Of a DNA stretch of 61,846 nt, positions 15,830-24,067 are shown in pieces; position 1 is the first letter of the stretch; each line of letters starts with the position of its first letter. Both the position numbers and the translations under genes were made by a program. A model generated the notes under the pieces. That model ran no database searches, had not been told where the DNA came from, and worked only from the letters and a program-made list of their open reading frames with translations. The stretch is from Ignavibacteria bacterium (GTDB lineage Bacteria > Bacteroidota > Ignavibacteria > Tepidaquicellales > OLB5). Location: NCBI GenBank assembly GCA_030835025.1, contig JAUQWS010000109.1, positions 1 through 61,846 on the forward strand. The letters are read 5' to 3'.

Positions 15830-17548
15830 ATGTTCAACTTTATGCATAACATGACCTCTTACGAAGATACTTTCAAAGATTTCACCTGGAAATCAGTTGA
15901 AGAAGAGCTTGGCTATAAGCCGGGTGATTTTATTAACATCGGTGATTACTGTACTGACAGGAATTGCAGGCTTGGCAGGGCTGAGAAAAAAGCTTTGATA
16001 TGGCAGGACCATCACGGTAATGTAAAGAACTACACATTTGATGATTTGCGCGTTTTGACAAACTCAATTGCACAGTATCTTAAGAGTCTTGGAGTTAAAA
16101 GCGGAGACAGAGTCTGTTTGTTCATGGATAAGGTTCCGGAACTGTATCTCGGATTTTTGGGAATACTGAAACTTGGTGCAATTGCCCAGCCGCTGTATTC
16201 TGCTTTCGGTTCAGAGTCATTATTCACAAGACTTGATGATGCCAAAACGACTGCCATAATAACCCAAAAGAAACATGTCCCAAAGATAAGAACAATATTG
16301 AAGGATATGGATTATTTGAAATATGTAATTGTAGTTGATGAAACCGATCCGACGCATTCAAAAGATAAAGAATACATTTTCAATCTTGATACATGCAAAA
16401 GAGTAGAATCTTTTGACATTTTTCCCTCAACTGCAGAAACGCCCTCAGTTCTGCATTATACTTCGGGGACTACCGGAAAACCAAAAGGTGCTCAGCATGT
16501 ACACTATTCCGTTATATCGCAATATATTACAACCAAGTACTCACTTGATGTAAAGGAAGACGACATTTATTGGTGCACGGCCGATCCGGGCTGGGTTACA
16601 GGAACGTCTTACGGAATAATAGGTCCATGGGCAAATGGAATTACTCAGTGTGTTCTTGATTCGGGCTTCACCGCAGATAACTGGTACTCATTCATAGAAA
16701 AACACAAGATAACAATATGGTATTCAGCTCCAACTGCGATTAGAGCACTTATGAAAGAAGGAGAAGAGACAATTAAGAAACATGACATGTCTTCTCTGCG
16801 ATATCTTGCAAGTATAGGTGAGCCTCTTAACGCTGAAGCTGTTTTGTGGTCAGATAAAGTATTCGGCATGAAGTTTCACGATACTTTCTGGCAGACTGAA
16901 ACAGGAAGTATGGTTGTGAGCAACTACCCGTGCATGAAAGTCAAACCCGGATCCATGGGAAAGCCATTCCCCGGTATGGAAGTGGGTTTGGTGGATATTA
17001 AAACACACAAGCCATTCGATAAAAAAGGAGTAGTTGGAATAATTGCAATTAAGCCCGGCTGGCCGGCAATGTTCAGAACATACTGGAATAATAAGGAAAC
17101 TTATGACAAGAAGTTCGAAAATGGCTGGTATCTATGCGGAGACAGGGCAAGCATTGATGAAGATGGTTATTACTGGTTTGTAGGAAGAGATGATGATGTT
17201 ATCAATACAGCAGGGCATCTGGTTGGACCTTTTGAAATTGAGTCAGCACTTCTCGAACATCCTGCAGTGGCGGAATCTGCTGCTGTAGGAAAGCCCGACC
17301 CCATGAACATGGAGGTTGTGAAAGCTTTCGTTGCTCTAAAAAAGGGAAGTGAACCTTCGAAAATGCTTGAGCTTGAAATTATGAATTTCATCAGGAAGAA
17401 ACTCTCGCCTCTGGCAATGCCTCAGGAAGTAGAATTCGTAGAAAGCCTTCCCAAGACCAGAAGCGGGAAGATCATGCGGAGAGTGCTTAAGGCTAAGGAA
17501 TGGGGTCAGGAGATAGGTGACATTTCGACCCTGGAAAATGATATGTAA
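15830..17548 (+). CDS. acsA: Acetyl-CoA synthetase (AMP-forming)
   Basis: Activates acetate, and possibly propionate, through acetyl-AMP to acetyl-CoA. The 572-residue protein matches the short AcsA type. Visible motifs: the P-loop YTSGTTGKPKG, ADPGWVTG, FWQTETGS with the Trp that narrows the acyl pocket to C2-C3 acids, the hinge CGDRASIDEDGY, and the catalytic Lys in TRSGKIMRR, the residue normally controlled by acetylation. TATTTTTG at 15777-15784 may be its -7 element, and CGGAG precedes the ATG. The next genes in the same direction are an acyl carrier protein (57 nt) and an alpha-oxoamine synthase (11 nt further), which suggests a specialised use of the activated acid. Confidence 0.92.
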   Translation: MFNFMHNMTSYEDTFKDFTWKSVEEELGYKPGDFINIGDYCTDRNCRLGRAEKKALIWQDHHGNVKNYTFDDLRVLTNSIAQYLKSLGVKSGDRVCLFMDKVPELYLGFLGILKLGAIAQPLYSAFGSESLFTRLDDAKTTAIITQKKHVPKIRTILKDMDYLKYVIVVDETDPTHSKDKEYIFNLDTCKRVESFDIFPSTAETPSVLHYTSGTTGKPKGAQHVHYSVISQYITTKYSLDVKEDDIYWCTADPGWVTGTSYGIIGPWANGITQCVLDSGFTADNWYSFIEKHKITIWYSAPTAIRALMKEGEETIKKHDMSSLRYLASIGEPLNAEAVLWSDKVFGMKFHDTFWQTETGSMVVSNYPCMKVKPGSMGKPFPGMEVGLVDIKTHKPFDKKGVVGIIAIKPGWPAMFRTYWNNKETYDKKFENGWYLCGDRASIDEDGYYWFVGRDDDVINTAGHLVGPFEIESALLEHPAVAESAAVGKPDPMNMEVVKAFVALKKGSEPSKMLELEIMNFIRKKLSPLAMPQEVEFVESLPKTRSGKIMRRVLKAKEWGQEIGDISTLENDM

Positions 17549-17605
17549 ATGAGTTTTACGGAGTGATTAAAAAAGATATCTAAATCAAATTTAAATTTAA
17601 TAGTA

Positions 17606-17857
17606 ATGGAAAATGCAAAAGATGCAGTATTGGATTATGTAAGAAAAGAATATCTTGAAGATGGTGATGACAGGGTAGTTGAATATGATACACCACTCAT
17701 TTCTGGCGGGATAGTAGATTCCTTTTCGATGGTCTCTCTGAAAGTTTTTCTTGAGACCAAGTATAATATTCAGATCCCTGACGCCAAGGCTACCCCCGAA
17801 GCATTTGACAGCGTGAATAATATTGTTGAACTGCTGAAAGGGTTTGGAGTAAATTAA
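17606..17857 (+). CDS. Acyl carrier protein
   Basis: An 83-residue stand-alone carrier protein. The phosphopantetheine attachment site is Ser39 in GGIVDSFSMVSL, a variant of the common DSL motif; the following acidic helix and the PD-containing loop (NIQIPD) fit the four-helix carrier fold. The divergent DSF motif and its place between an acetyl-CoA synthetase and an alpha-oxoamine synthase argue against the house-keeping fatty-acid ACP. The likely modifying enzyme, AcpS, is encoded at 39368. It may hold the acyl group for the 17869 enzyme or keep the amino-ketone product tethered; this is inference. Confidence 0.85.
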   Translation: MENAKDAVLDYVRKEYLEDGDDRVVEYDTPLISGGIVDSFSMVSLKVFLETKYNIQIPDAKATPEAFDSVNNIVELLKGFGVN

Positions 17858-17868
17858 GGAGAATATAT

Positions 17869-19116
17869 ATGTCATACACTCAGACAACAAGGAGTATTTA
17901 CGGAAATCAGCTTGAAGATCTAAGAAAACAGGGAATATTCAAAGAAGAAAGATCTATATACAGCCGGCAGAATTCTGATATCGAAGTCGCATTCCCCATC
18001 GGAGCTGAGCATAAGCATGTTATTAACATGTGCGCAAATAATTACCTCGGGTTATCATCACATCCGGACGTTATCAAAGCAGCCCATGAAGGACTCGATT
18101 CACGCGGTTACGGAATGTCTTCGGTTCGTTTTATCTGCGGAACACAGGATATTCACAAGGAACTTGAAAAGAAGCTAACAGAATTCCTTGGCACAGAAGA
18201 TACGATCTTATTCCCTTCATGCATGGATGCAAATGCAGGTGTATTTGAAGCAGTGTTAACGGATGAAGACGTAATGATAGCCGACAGGCTTGTTCACGCT
18301 TCAATTGTTGACGGAATGCGGCTTTGCAAAGCTCAGCAGGATACTTACAAGCATTCTGACATGGCTCACCTTGAAGAAAAGCTTCAGCTCCACCAAAATA
18401 AGAGAATTAGGCTTATCATTACGGATGGTTCATTTTCTATGGATGGCGATCTCGCAAAGCTTGATAAGATAGTTGAGCTCGCAGAAAAGTATAACGCAAT
18501 GGTGTTTCTGGATGACTCACACGCAACCGGATTTATCGGCAAAACCGGCAGGGGTACTCATGAACATTGTGGTGTTCTCGGAAAAATAGATATCATCACC
18601 ACAACTTTAGGAAAAGCTCTGGGCGGCGCATCAGGCGGATGTGTATCAGGCAGAAAAGAAATTGTTGAAATGTGCCGTCAGAAAGCAAGGCCCTACCTGT
18701 TTTCAAATACTGTGGCTCCTGTAGTAGTATCCGGTGCATTGGAAGTAATTGACCTTATTTCGAAAACAACTGAACGCCGCGATAAGCTGGAAAGAAATAC
18801 TGCGTTCTGGAGAAAAGGCTTAACTGAAGGCGGGCTTATCATTAAAGAAGGTGAAACTCCTATAGTGCCGGTAATGCATTTTAACGCAAAGCTGTCTCAG
18901 GATTTCGCCAAAACACTTTACGATGACGGTATTTATGCGGTCGGGTTCTTCTTTCCCGTTGTGCCCAAAGGGCAGGCAAGAATAAGAACACAGCTATCGG
19001 CAGCTCACGAAATGCATCACCTGGAAAAGGCACTTGATGCATTCCTTAAGGCCGGTAAGAGATTTGATATTTTACATAAGACCAAACAGGAAGTAATTGC
19101 TATGTATGGTCAGTGA
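17869..19116 (+). CDS. KBL-like alpha-oxoamine synthase (paralog in the ACP cassette)
   Basis: PLP enzyme of the alpha-oxoamine synthase family, closest in motif to 2-amino-3-ketobutyrate CoA ligase (glycine C-acetyltransferase): CANNYLGLSSHP, SSVRFICGTQDIHKELE and PVVPKGQARIRTQLSAAHE. The PLP lysine is K249 in TTTLGKALGG; H143, D215 and H218 are the cofactor-contacting residues. It has 415 residues, about 18 more than the second copy at 22107, with an extended N-terminus. It differs from canonical KBL in loops around the site (CMDANAG for CFDANGG, RLVHASIVDG for NHASIIDG). It starts 11 nt after the carrier protein gene behind AAGGAG. The direct substrate may be an acyl-ACP. A terminator follows. 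Confidence 0.85.
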   Translation: MSYTQTTRSIYGNQLEDLRKQGIFKEERSIYSRQNSDIEVAFPIGAEHKHVINMCANNYLGLSSHPDVIKAAHEGLDSRGYGMSSVRFICGTQDIHKELEKKLTEFLGTEDTILFPSCMDANAGVFEAVLTDEDVMIADRLVHASIVDGMRLCKAQQDTYKHSDMAHLEEKLQLHQNKRIRLIITDGSFSMDGDLAKLDKIVELAEKYNAMVFLDDSHATGFIGKTGRGTHEHCGVLGKIDIITTTLGKALGGASGGCVSGRKEIVEMCRQKARPYLFSNTVAPVVVSGALEVIDLISKTTERRDKLERNTAFWRKGLTEGGLIIKEGETPIVPVMHFNAKLSQDFAKTLYDDGIYAVGFFFPVVPKGQARIRTQLSAAHEMHHLEKALDAFLKAGKRFDILHKTKQEVIAMYGQ

Positions 19117-19167
19117 ACCCTGACGACTCCTGGGCCCTGATGATTTGGATTTTGTCCCTTTTCGAAT

Positions 19168-19216
19168 AGTGCTGGATTTATTACTGATGGGCTGACTGAA
19201 AAGTCAGCCTTTTTTA
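19168..19216 (+). terminator. Terminator of the acsA-ACP-synthase unit; repeat copy 1
   Basis: An 8-bp stem GGCTGACT (19190-19197) with AGTCAGCC (19202-19209), a GAAA loop and six T residues. The preceding 22 nt (from AGTGCTGGATTTATT at 19168) and the hairpin recur almost unchanged at 20769-20818, so the gene between is bracketed by direct repeats. Confidence 0.85.
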
Positions 19217-19255
19217 TTCTATTTTTGTAGTATCAACAATTCTGAAACATATATT

Positions 19256-20737
19256 ATGAAAAGAACTTCAGTATCATTCCTTTCTTTGTTGCTCGTTTCA
19301 GTATTTTATATCCTTGTTATAATAACAGTTTCTTTTTCTTGCGGTATTCAGGATGATGATTTTTGCACAAATCCTGATAGCGTAATTGCCGCAGAGATCA
19401 ACAAAAGCAAGATTGTTTTATTGGGTGAATCTCCGCACAGTGATTTCATCCTGTATAATGGATTGATCAATATTCTGCATAATTGGGTGCAAATGTGTGA
19501 AAAGGATAATTCTCAGGATTTCACACTTAACTTGGTACTTGAACTCGATTCTGCTACTGCAAGTTACATTGATCACTATAATAAAACAGGGATAGATTCG
19601 ATGTTGTATAATAATGTTGCACCATTTCTTAACTTGGAAGATATTGAGTTTTACAACAATCTGAGGAAACTCAGCTTAGATATTGAGAGACAAAATGAAA
19701 GAAGAACCAACAAAATTGAACTAAATGTTCTGGGATTTGAAGAAGCGGGATTGAATATGTATGAGTATTTGTTTCGGATGAATCAGCTTGAATCTGAGCG
19801 TTGGTTTGTAAATGAAAGAGATAAAAATGTTTCCCTGAAATTAATTGAATTCATTAAAAATCATAGTAGGGATCACTATTTGCTTAATTACGGCGCTGCT
19901 CATTTGCAGGGCGGTTATGTAAATAAAAACCTTGGATTTTCACTGCCCTTTGAGGAATCTTTCGGTTATTATTTGATTCATTACATCAAACAGGAATTTG
20001 GTGAAGATAGTATAATGTCTTTTGCACAGGGAATCTATATAGATAAAGTATTTGACAATACTTATTTAGAGAAATATTCACAGAAAGATGTTTTGATTCC
20101 CTCTGAAAGATTCTTCATTAAGGAAATTGAACCTGGTCCTAATTTGTTCAGAGTGATTAGGCATTTCGTAAAACCCTTCAGAAGGTACTATCCTCATTTA
20201 TTCCCAATAATTTTCAGCAGATTTGTGTTAGAGAAGCTCTCTGAAAAGATACCGATAATTGAAAATTACTTACCGGGATACAAAGCAACCCAGTTTTATA
20301 CAAGATACATGCAGAATATATTCTTCATTACCGGAGAGAGGCTTGAAAACTGCAGTAGCTTGAAGAGTTGGCTTGAAGATAATTCCGCATATGACGGACT
20401 TGCCAGAATTGATTCAGAAGAATATGCTTCATTTATTTTTCAGGTATTACAGGAATCAAAAGTAAACAATAGGGAGAAATTGCTGAACGAGCTTGGATTT
20501 TCACAAGAGGACTTAATTCAATACTCAAAGGACTCAGTTTCCTGGATGGAAAACTGGAAAACAATAAATCGAAAAGCAAAATTCATTAATTCAATGGGAA
20601 TTTACTGGATAGGTTATCCGGAAGAGAAACAAAAGGCTAAAGATTATCTAATTGAGTTTACCGGAGAAGATCATTCAGAACCGCAAGAATATCTGAAATG
20701 GATGAGGAAGAAATATTTCAACTATGAAGATGAATGA
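19256..20737 (+). CDS. Putative lipoprotein related to the erythromycin esterase/ChaN-like fold
   Basis: A 493-residue protein with a long hydrophobic N-terminus (about 7-29) ending in SFSCGIQ, a plausible lipobox. The segment NKSKIVLLGESPHSDF and the later LNYGAAHLQGG resemble the GExxH-type and HxL motifs of the EreA/ChaN/TIKI-like superfamily, whose members are hydrolases or haem-binding lipoproteins. Residues 250-490 match nothing I can name; they are helical and charged. The assignment is tentative. The gene is flanked by two near-identical terminator repeats, and its low-GC coding sequence differs a little in look from the neighbouring metabolic genes, so it may have been acquired or moved. 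Confidence 0.4.
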   Translation: MKRTSVSFLSLLLVSVFYILVIITVSFSCGIQDDDFCTNPDSVIAAEINKSKIVLLGESPHSDFILYNGLINILHNWVQMCEKDNSQDFTLNLVLELDSATASYIDHYNKTGIDSMLYNNVAPFLNLEDIEFYNNLRKLSLDIERQNERRTNKIELNVLGFEEAGLNMYEYLFRMNQLESERWFVNERDKNVSLKLIEFIKNHSRDHYLLNYGAAHLQGGYVNKNLGFSLPFEESFGYYLIHYIKQEFGEDSIMSFAQGIYIDKVFDNTYLEKYSQKDVLIPSERFFIKEIEPGPNLFRVIRHFVKPFRRYYPHLFPIIFSRFVLEKLSEKIPIIENYLPGYKATQFYTRYMQNIFFITGERLENCSSLKSWLEDNSAYDGLARIDSEEYASFIFQVLQESKVNNREKLLNELGFSQEDLIQYSKDSVSWMENWKTINRKAKFINSMGIYWIGYPEEKQKAKDYLIEFTGEDHSEPQEYLKWMRKKYFNYEDE

Positions 20738-20768
20738 AATTTGATTGATTTGGTAAGATAATTCAAAA

Positions 20769-20818
20769 AGTGCTGGATTTATTGCTATCGGGCTGACTGG
20801 AAGGTCAGCCCTTTTATT
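20769..20818 (+). terminator. Terminator after the 19256 gene; repeat copy 2
   Basis: An 8-bp stem GGGCTGAC (20790-20797) with GTCAGCCC (20804-20811), a 6-nt loop, then TTTT and more T residues. The block from AGTGCTGGATTTATT (20769) through the hairpin is a direct repeat of 19168-19216 with about eight differences. Confidence 0.8.
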
Positions 20819-20932
20819 TTTTGATTATTGACTTAAGTCAAATACTTTTGGCATTTTAGATATTAATTTTGGAACGGATGATAAATTATCACCGGATTAT
20901 TCAAAAAAAACTTAAATTCTAAAGGAGTTTTT

Positions 20933-21490
20933 ATGACAAAAATAGCAGTGCTAATTACCGTTCTGGCCTTTCTGTTATCTGCCTGCGGGAAAGAGGAACA
21001 AAAATCGACAGAAAAGCAAAACAAACAAACCGACCAGACGCTTGGAGGCCAATCAAATGTAAAGGATAATGTCTCAGAAAAGGACGTTGTAAAGATCGCA
21101 GCAGGATCACCGGACCATACAACGCTTGTTAAAGCATTAACGGCAGCCGAGCTTCTTGATGTGCTTTCAAATGCCGGGCCGTTTACAGTTTTTGCACCAA
21201 CAAATGCCGCTTTTGATAAGTTGCCGGCAGGTACACTCGACGACCTTATGAAACCCGAAAACAAAGGCAAGCTTACAGATATACTTCAGCATCACGTCGC
21301 CGTAGCTGTGTATACTCCTGATATTATGCAGAACGGTCAGGTTTTAAACATGGTTGACGGTTCAAACGCTACAATAACAAAGAAAGACAATTCAATATTT
21401 ATTGATAAGGGAAAGATTTCAGCATCAATTAAAGCCTCAAACGGCATGGTTCACGTAATTGATGAAGTAGTGTTGCCTCCTTCAAAATAA
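20933..21490 (+). CDS. Fasciclin-domain lipoprotein
   Basis: A 185-residue lipoprotein: signal peptide with lipobox LLSAC (Cys19), a charged linker of about 35 residues rich in Lys, Gln and Asp, then one FAS1 domain (about 55-183) with the H1 motif GPFTVFAPTNAAFDKLP and the H2-like region MVHVIDEVVLPP. FAS1 domains mediate adhesion to surfaces or matrix. AAAGGAG lies 7 nt before the ATG. TAATTTTG at 20864-20871 is a possible -7 element. It stands alone and ends in its own terminator. Confidence 0.92.
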   Translation: MTKIAVLITVLAFLLSACGKEEQKSTEKQNKQTDQTLGGQSNVKDNVSEKDVVKIAAGSPDHTTLVKALTAAELLDVLSNAGPFTVFAPTNAAFDKLPAGTLDDLMKPENKGKLTDILQHHVAVAVYTPDIMQNGQVLNMVDGSNATITKKDNSIFIDKGKISASIKASNGMVHVIDEVVLPPSK

Positions 21491-21512
21491 TCCATATTCT
21501 TTATGTGCTTTT

Positions 21513-21545
21513 AAGCAGGACTTTTTACAAAGGTCCTGCTTTTTT
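21513..21545 (+). terminator. Rho-independent terminator after the fasciclin gene
   Basis: A 9-bp stem AAGCAGGAC (21513-21521) with GTCCTGCTT (21533-21541), an 11-nt loop and a T tract. Confidence 0.9.
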
Positions 21546-21576
21546 GTTGTAGATTATGAATGTACACTCAAACTTC

Positions 21577-21918
21577 CTATATGTTTTTTCTTGCAGCCAA
21601 AAGCACAATGAAAATAATTAATGAAAACAAGGTACCAAATGGCAGATACCAAAGAGTAAGTACAGAAATTATGAGTCCAAGAACAATTGACCAGCTTAGG
21701 TCAGTCCAAATGGAGTAAACCCATACCAGCCATACAATACCGAAGAATATGAATAACAGTCCGAGGTTGAAAACATCAACATCAAGTTCATAAAGTAAAT
21801 TAGCCCATGGTCCGGGTCTTTTCGGGCCGATATATTTTCCCTTAAACTTAACAAAAACACTATCAGGGAGCATATAACCGTCATTTAGAATGCCAAGAAT
21901 AACAATCAGTATTTTCAT
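21577..21918 (-). CDS. Small membrane protein of unknown function
   Basis: A 113-residue protein with hydrophobic segments at about 1-14, 50-68 and 75-110, the last long enough for two short helices. The middle contains the motif PKRPGPWANLLY. No family is recognised. It is convergent with the fasciclin gene and transcribed away from the kbl gene at 22107. No ribosome-binding site is obvious. The ATG at 21916-21918 is preferred because it begins the first hydrophobic helix. It is likely an inner-membrane protein. Confidence 0.5.
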   Translation of the reverse strand: MKILIVILGILNDGYMLPDSVFVKFKGKYIGPKRPGPWANLLYELDVDVFNLGLLFIFFGIVWLVWVYSIWTDLSWSIVLGLIISVLTLWYLPFGTLFSLIIFIVLLAARKNI

Positions 21919-22106
21919 AAAACTTAGATTGCTTGTTGCATAAGAACAATTTTGAGGAACGAAAGTTACAAAATGCCCGGGATGATTTCAAGATAATATG
22001 ATCCACTTTATAGTCAATTAAAGCGTACAGTATTTATTTTTGGTATAACCATATTTCACATATTTCTTTATCTTTGTGAAAATTATTAATAGAAGGTCAA
22101 TTACTG

Positions 22107-23300
22107 ATGGCAAATTTTTTGGGTAAGCTTCGGGTTGAACTGGATAACATGAAAGTCGAAGGACTTTACAAACGTGAACGAGTTATAACATCGGTTCAGG
22201 ATGCTGAAATAAAACTGGATTCGGGAAAAGTGGTGATTAACTTTTGCGCAAATAATTACCTTGGATTATCTGCTCACCCTGTAGTCATCGAGGCTGCAAA
22301 AAGAACTCTTGATACCCATGGCTTCGGAATGTCTTCTGTCAGGTTTATCTGCGGGACACAGGATATACATAAGGAGCTTGAATCAAAAATAGCAGACTTC
22401 CATGGTACTGAAGATACGATATTATACGCTGCTTGTTTTGACGCTAACGGCGGGGTCTTCGAACCGATTCTGCACGATACAGATGTAATTATTTCTGATG
22501 AACTGAATCACGCAAGCATTATAGATGGCATAAGGCTTTGTAAGGCTACCCGCCACAGGTACAAGAACAATGATATGGATGACATGAGAAGGAAGCTGGA
22601 TGAATCAGTTAGAGACGGTGCAAAGAACATGCTGATAGTTACTGACGGAGTGTTTTCGATGGACGGCTACATTGCCAAGCTTGATAAGTTAGTAAAAATA
22701 GCAAAGGAGTATGAGGCTCTTACAATGGTGGATGAATGCCATGCAGCCGGATTTATGGGGAAACGAGGTAGGGGGGCGGCTGAATATTGCGGAGTACATG
22801 GAGAGATTGATATAATCACAGGAACTCTTGGCAAAGCACTTGGCGGAGCTATGGGAGGCTATACTACAGGCAGAAGAGAGATAATTGAAATGCTGAGACA
22901 GAGGTCAAGGCCATACTTGTTTTCTAATTCACTCGCTCCCAATATCGTTGGAGCCTCAATTGCTGTATTTGACTTGCTTTCATCTGATTCAGGACTTAGA
23001 GACAAGCTTGAAGAAAATACCGGATATTTCAGAAGTGAAATGGGTAAGCTGGGGTTTGATATTAAGGAAGGAACGCATCCGATAGTACCTGTAATGCTTT
23101 ATGACGCTAAATTATCACAGGATTTTGCGAACGCCCTGCTGAAGGAAGGAATCTATGTTATCGGTTTCTATTATCCGGTAGTTCCACAAAACCAGGCGAG
23201 GATAAGAGTTCAGGTTTCAGCTGCTCATTCCAAAGAACATTTAGATAAAGCAATTCGTGCGTTTGAAAAAGTCGGGAAGAAATTAGATGTATTGAAATAA
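22107..23300 (+). CDS. kbl: 2-amino-3-ketobutyrate CoA ligase (glycine C-acetyltransferase)
   Basis: Catalyses glycine plus acetyl-CoA to and from 2-amino-3-oxobutyrate, the second step of threonine breakdown after threonine dehydrogenase. The 397-residue protein is a close match to E. coli Kbl: NFCANNYLGLSAHP, SSVRFICGTQDIHKELE, CFDANGG, NHASIIDGIRLCKA, VDECHAAGF with D209 and H212, and the PLP lysine K243 in TGTLGKALGG. Length is normal. It is a single gene: no tdh is next to it in this window. TATCTTTG at 22069-22076 is a possible -7 element. It is the canonical copy, in contrast to the divergent paralog at 17869. Confidence 0.93.
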   Translation: MANFLGKLRVELDNMKVEGLYKRERVITSVQDAEIKLDSGKVVINFCANNYLGLSAHPVVIEAAKRTLDTHGFGMSSVRFICGTQDIHKELESKIADFHGTEDTILYAACFDANGGVFEPILHDTDVIISDELNHASIIDGIRLCKATRHRYKNNDMDDMRRKLDESVRDGAKNMLIVTDGVFSMDGYIAKLDKLVKIAKEYEALTMVDECHAAGFMGKRGRGAAEYCGVHGEIDIITGTLGKALGGAMGGYTTGRREIIEMLRQRSRPYLFSNSLAPNIVGASIAVFDLLSSDSGLRDKLEENTGYFRSEMGKLGFDIKEGTHPIVPVMLYDAKLSQDFANALLKEGIYVIGFYYPVVPQNQARIRVQVSAAHSKEHLDKAIRAFEKVGKKLDVLK

Positions 23301-23319
23301 GGTCTGCTGCTTGTCTCAA

Positions 23320-24000
23320 TTAAAGTGACCGTAATTTCGGTTTTAATAGTCGAAATATAATTACTTCATAACGCCCTTTTAAGATCCTGTATGACCTATC
23401 GGTCAGCAGATGTTTAATGGTTCTGTTTACAGGGACCTGTTTAATTCGATCGATCAAAAAGCCGGAATAATCAAATGCATTAAAATAATCTGTGAACTTA
23501 TGATGATAGATCTTTGATTCTTCCGCGAGAAAAAAGTTTGGCCTGTATTTCATTTCAAACCCTTCGAAATTAATTTCAGGATGGGTAACCGAAAAAATCA
23601 GTTTTCCTCCAGGTTTTAGAATTCTATAAAATTCAGCAAGTACCGGATTTAAACTTCTAATATGTTTTAACGTTTGTCCGCATGTAATCTTATCAAATCT
23701 CGAAGCTTTAAAGGGAAAACCTCTGTTTATATTATGTTTTAGAAATTCAATTTGTGGGTTTTTTCTCTTTGCTATTTCCAGCATTTCCGGGCAGAAGTCA
23801 ATTCCTATTACATCAGAACCTGCTCTGTAAAATTCTTCTGTGTATTTTCCCGTTCCGCAGCCAGCATCGAGTATCTTTTCATTTTTTTGAGGATCAGTTA
23901 GTTTCACAAAGTCCTGATGTTCTACCAGTATGTGAGGATTAGGATGGGTATCGTAATCCTTGGCCCATTTTTTGTAGGCTAATAAGGTATTTGGAGACAT
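23320..24000 (-). CDS. Class I SAM-dependent methyltransferase
   Basis: A 226-residue Rossmann-type methyltransferase. Motif I is ILDAGCGTGKYTE, followed by VIGIDFCPEML with the acidic residue that binds the ribose of SAM, FDKITCGQTLKHI, and LKPGGKLIFSV. The second half (LAEESKIYHHKFTDYF) resembles the UbiE/Coq5-like group that contains many small-molecule methylases; the substrate is not apparent. I use the ATG at 24000 (MSPNTLLAY) because a longer start at 24147 would run into the divergent permease gene and adds a hydrophobic stretch foreign to the family. It is convergent with kbl. Confidence 0.85.
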   Translation of the reverse strand: MSPNTLLAYKKWAKDYDTHPNPHILVEHQDFVKLTDPQKNEKILDAGCGTGKYTEEFYRAGSDVIGIDFCPEMLEIAKRKNPQIEFLKHNINRGFPFKASRFDKITCGQTLKHIRSLNPVLAEFYRILKPGGKLIFSVTHPEINFEGFEMKYRPNFFLAEESKIYHHKFTDYFNAFDYSGFLIDRIKQVPVNRTIKHLLTDRSYRILKGRYEVIIFRLLKPKLRSL

Positions 24001-24067
24001 TATTAGCTTTAATATTTTAGTTCTAAATGAAGAATTTAATTGATATATTTGTTGCGTTATTAATAAA

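Noticed and set aside
17869-19116. First alpha-oxoamine synthase as serine palmitoyltransferase
   Set aside because: SSVRFICGTQD and PVVPKGQARIR are KBL marks, not those of SPT, and the neighbouring synthetase is of the acetyl type; a sphingolipid role was not claimed.
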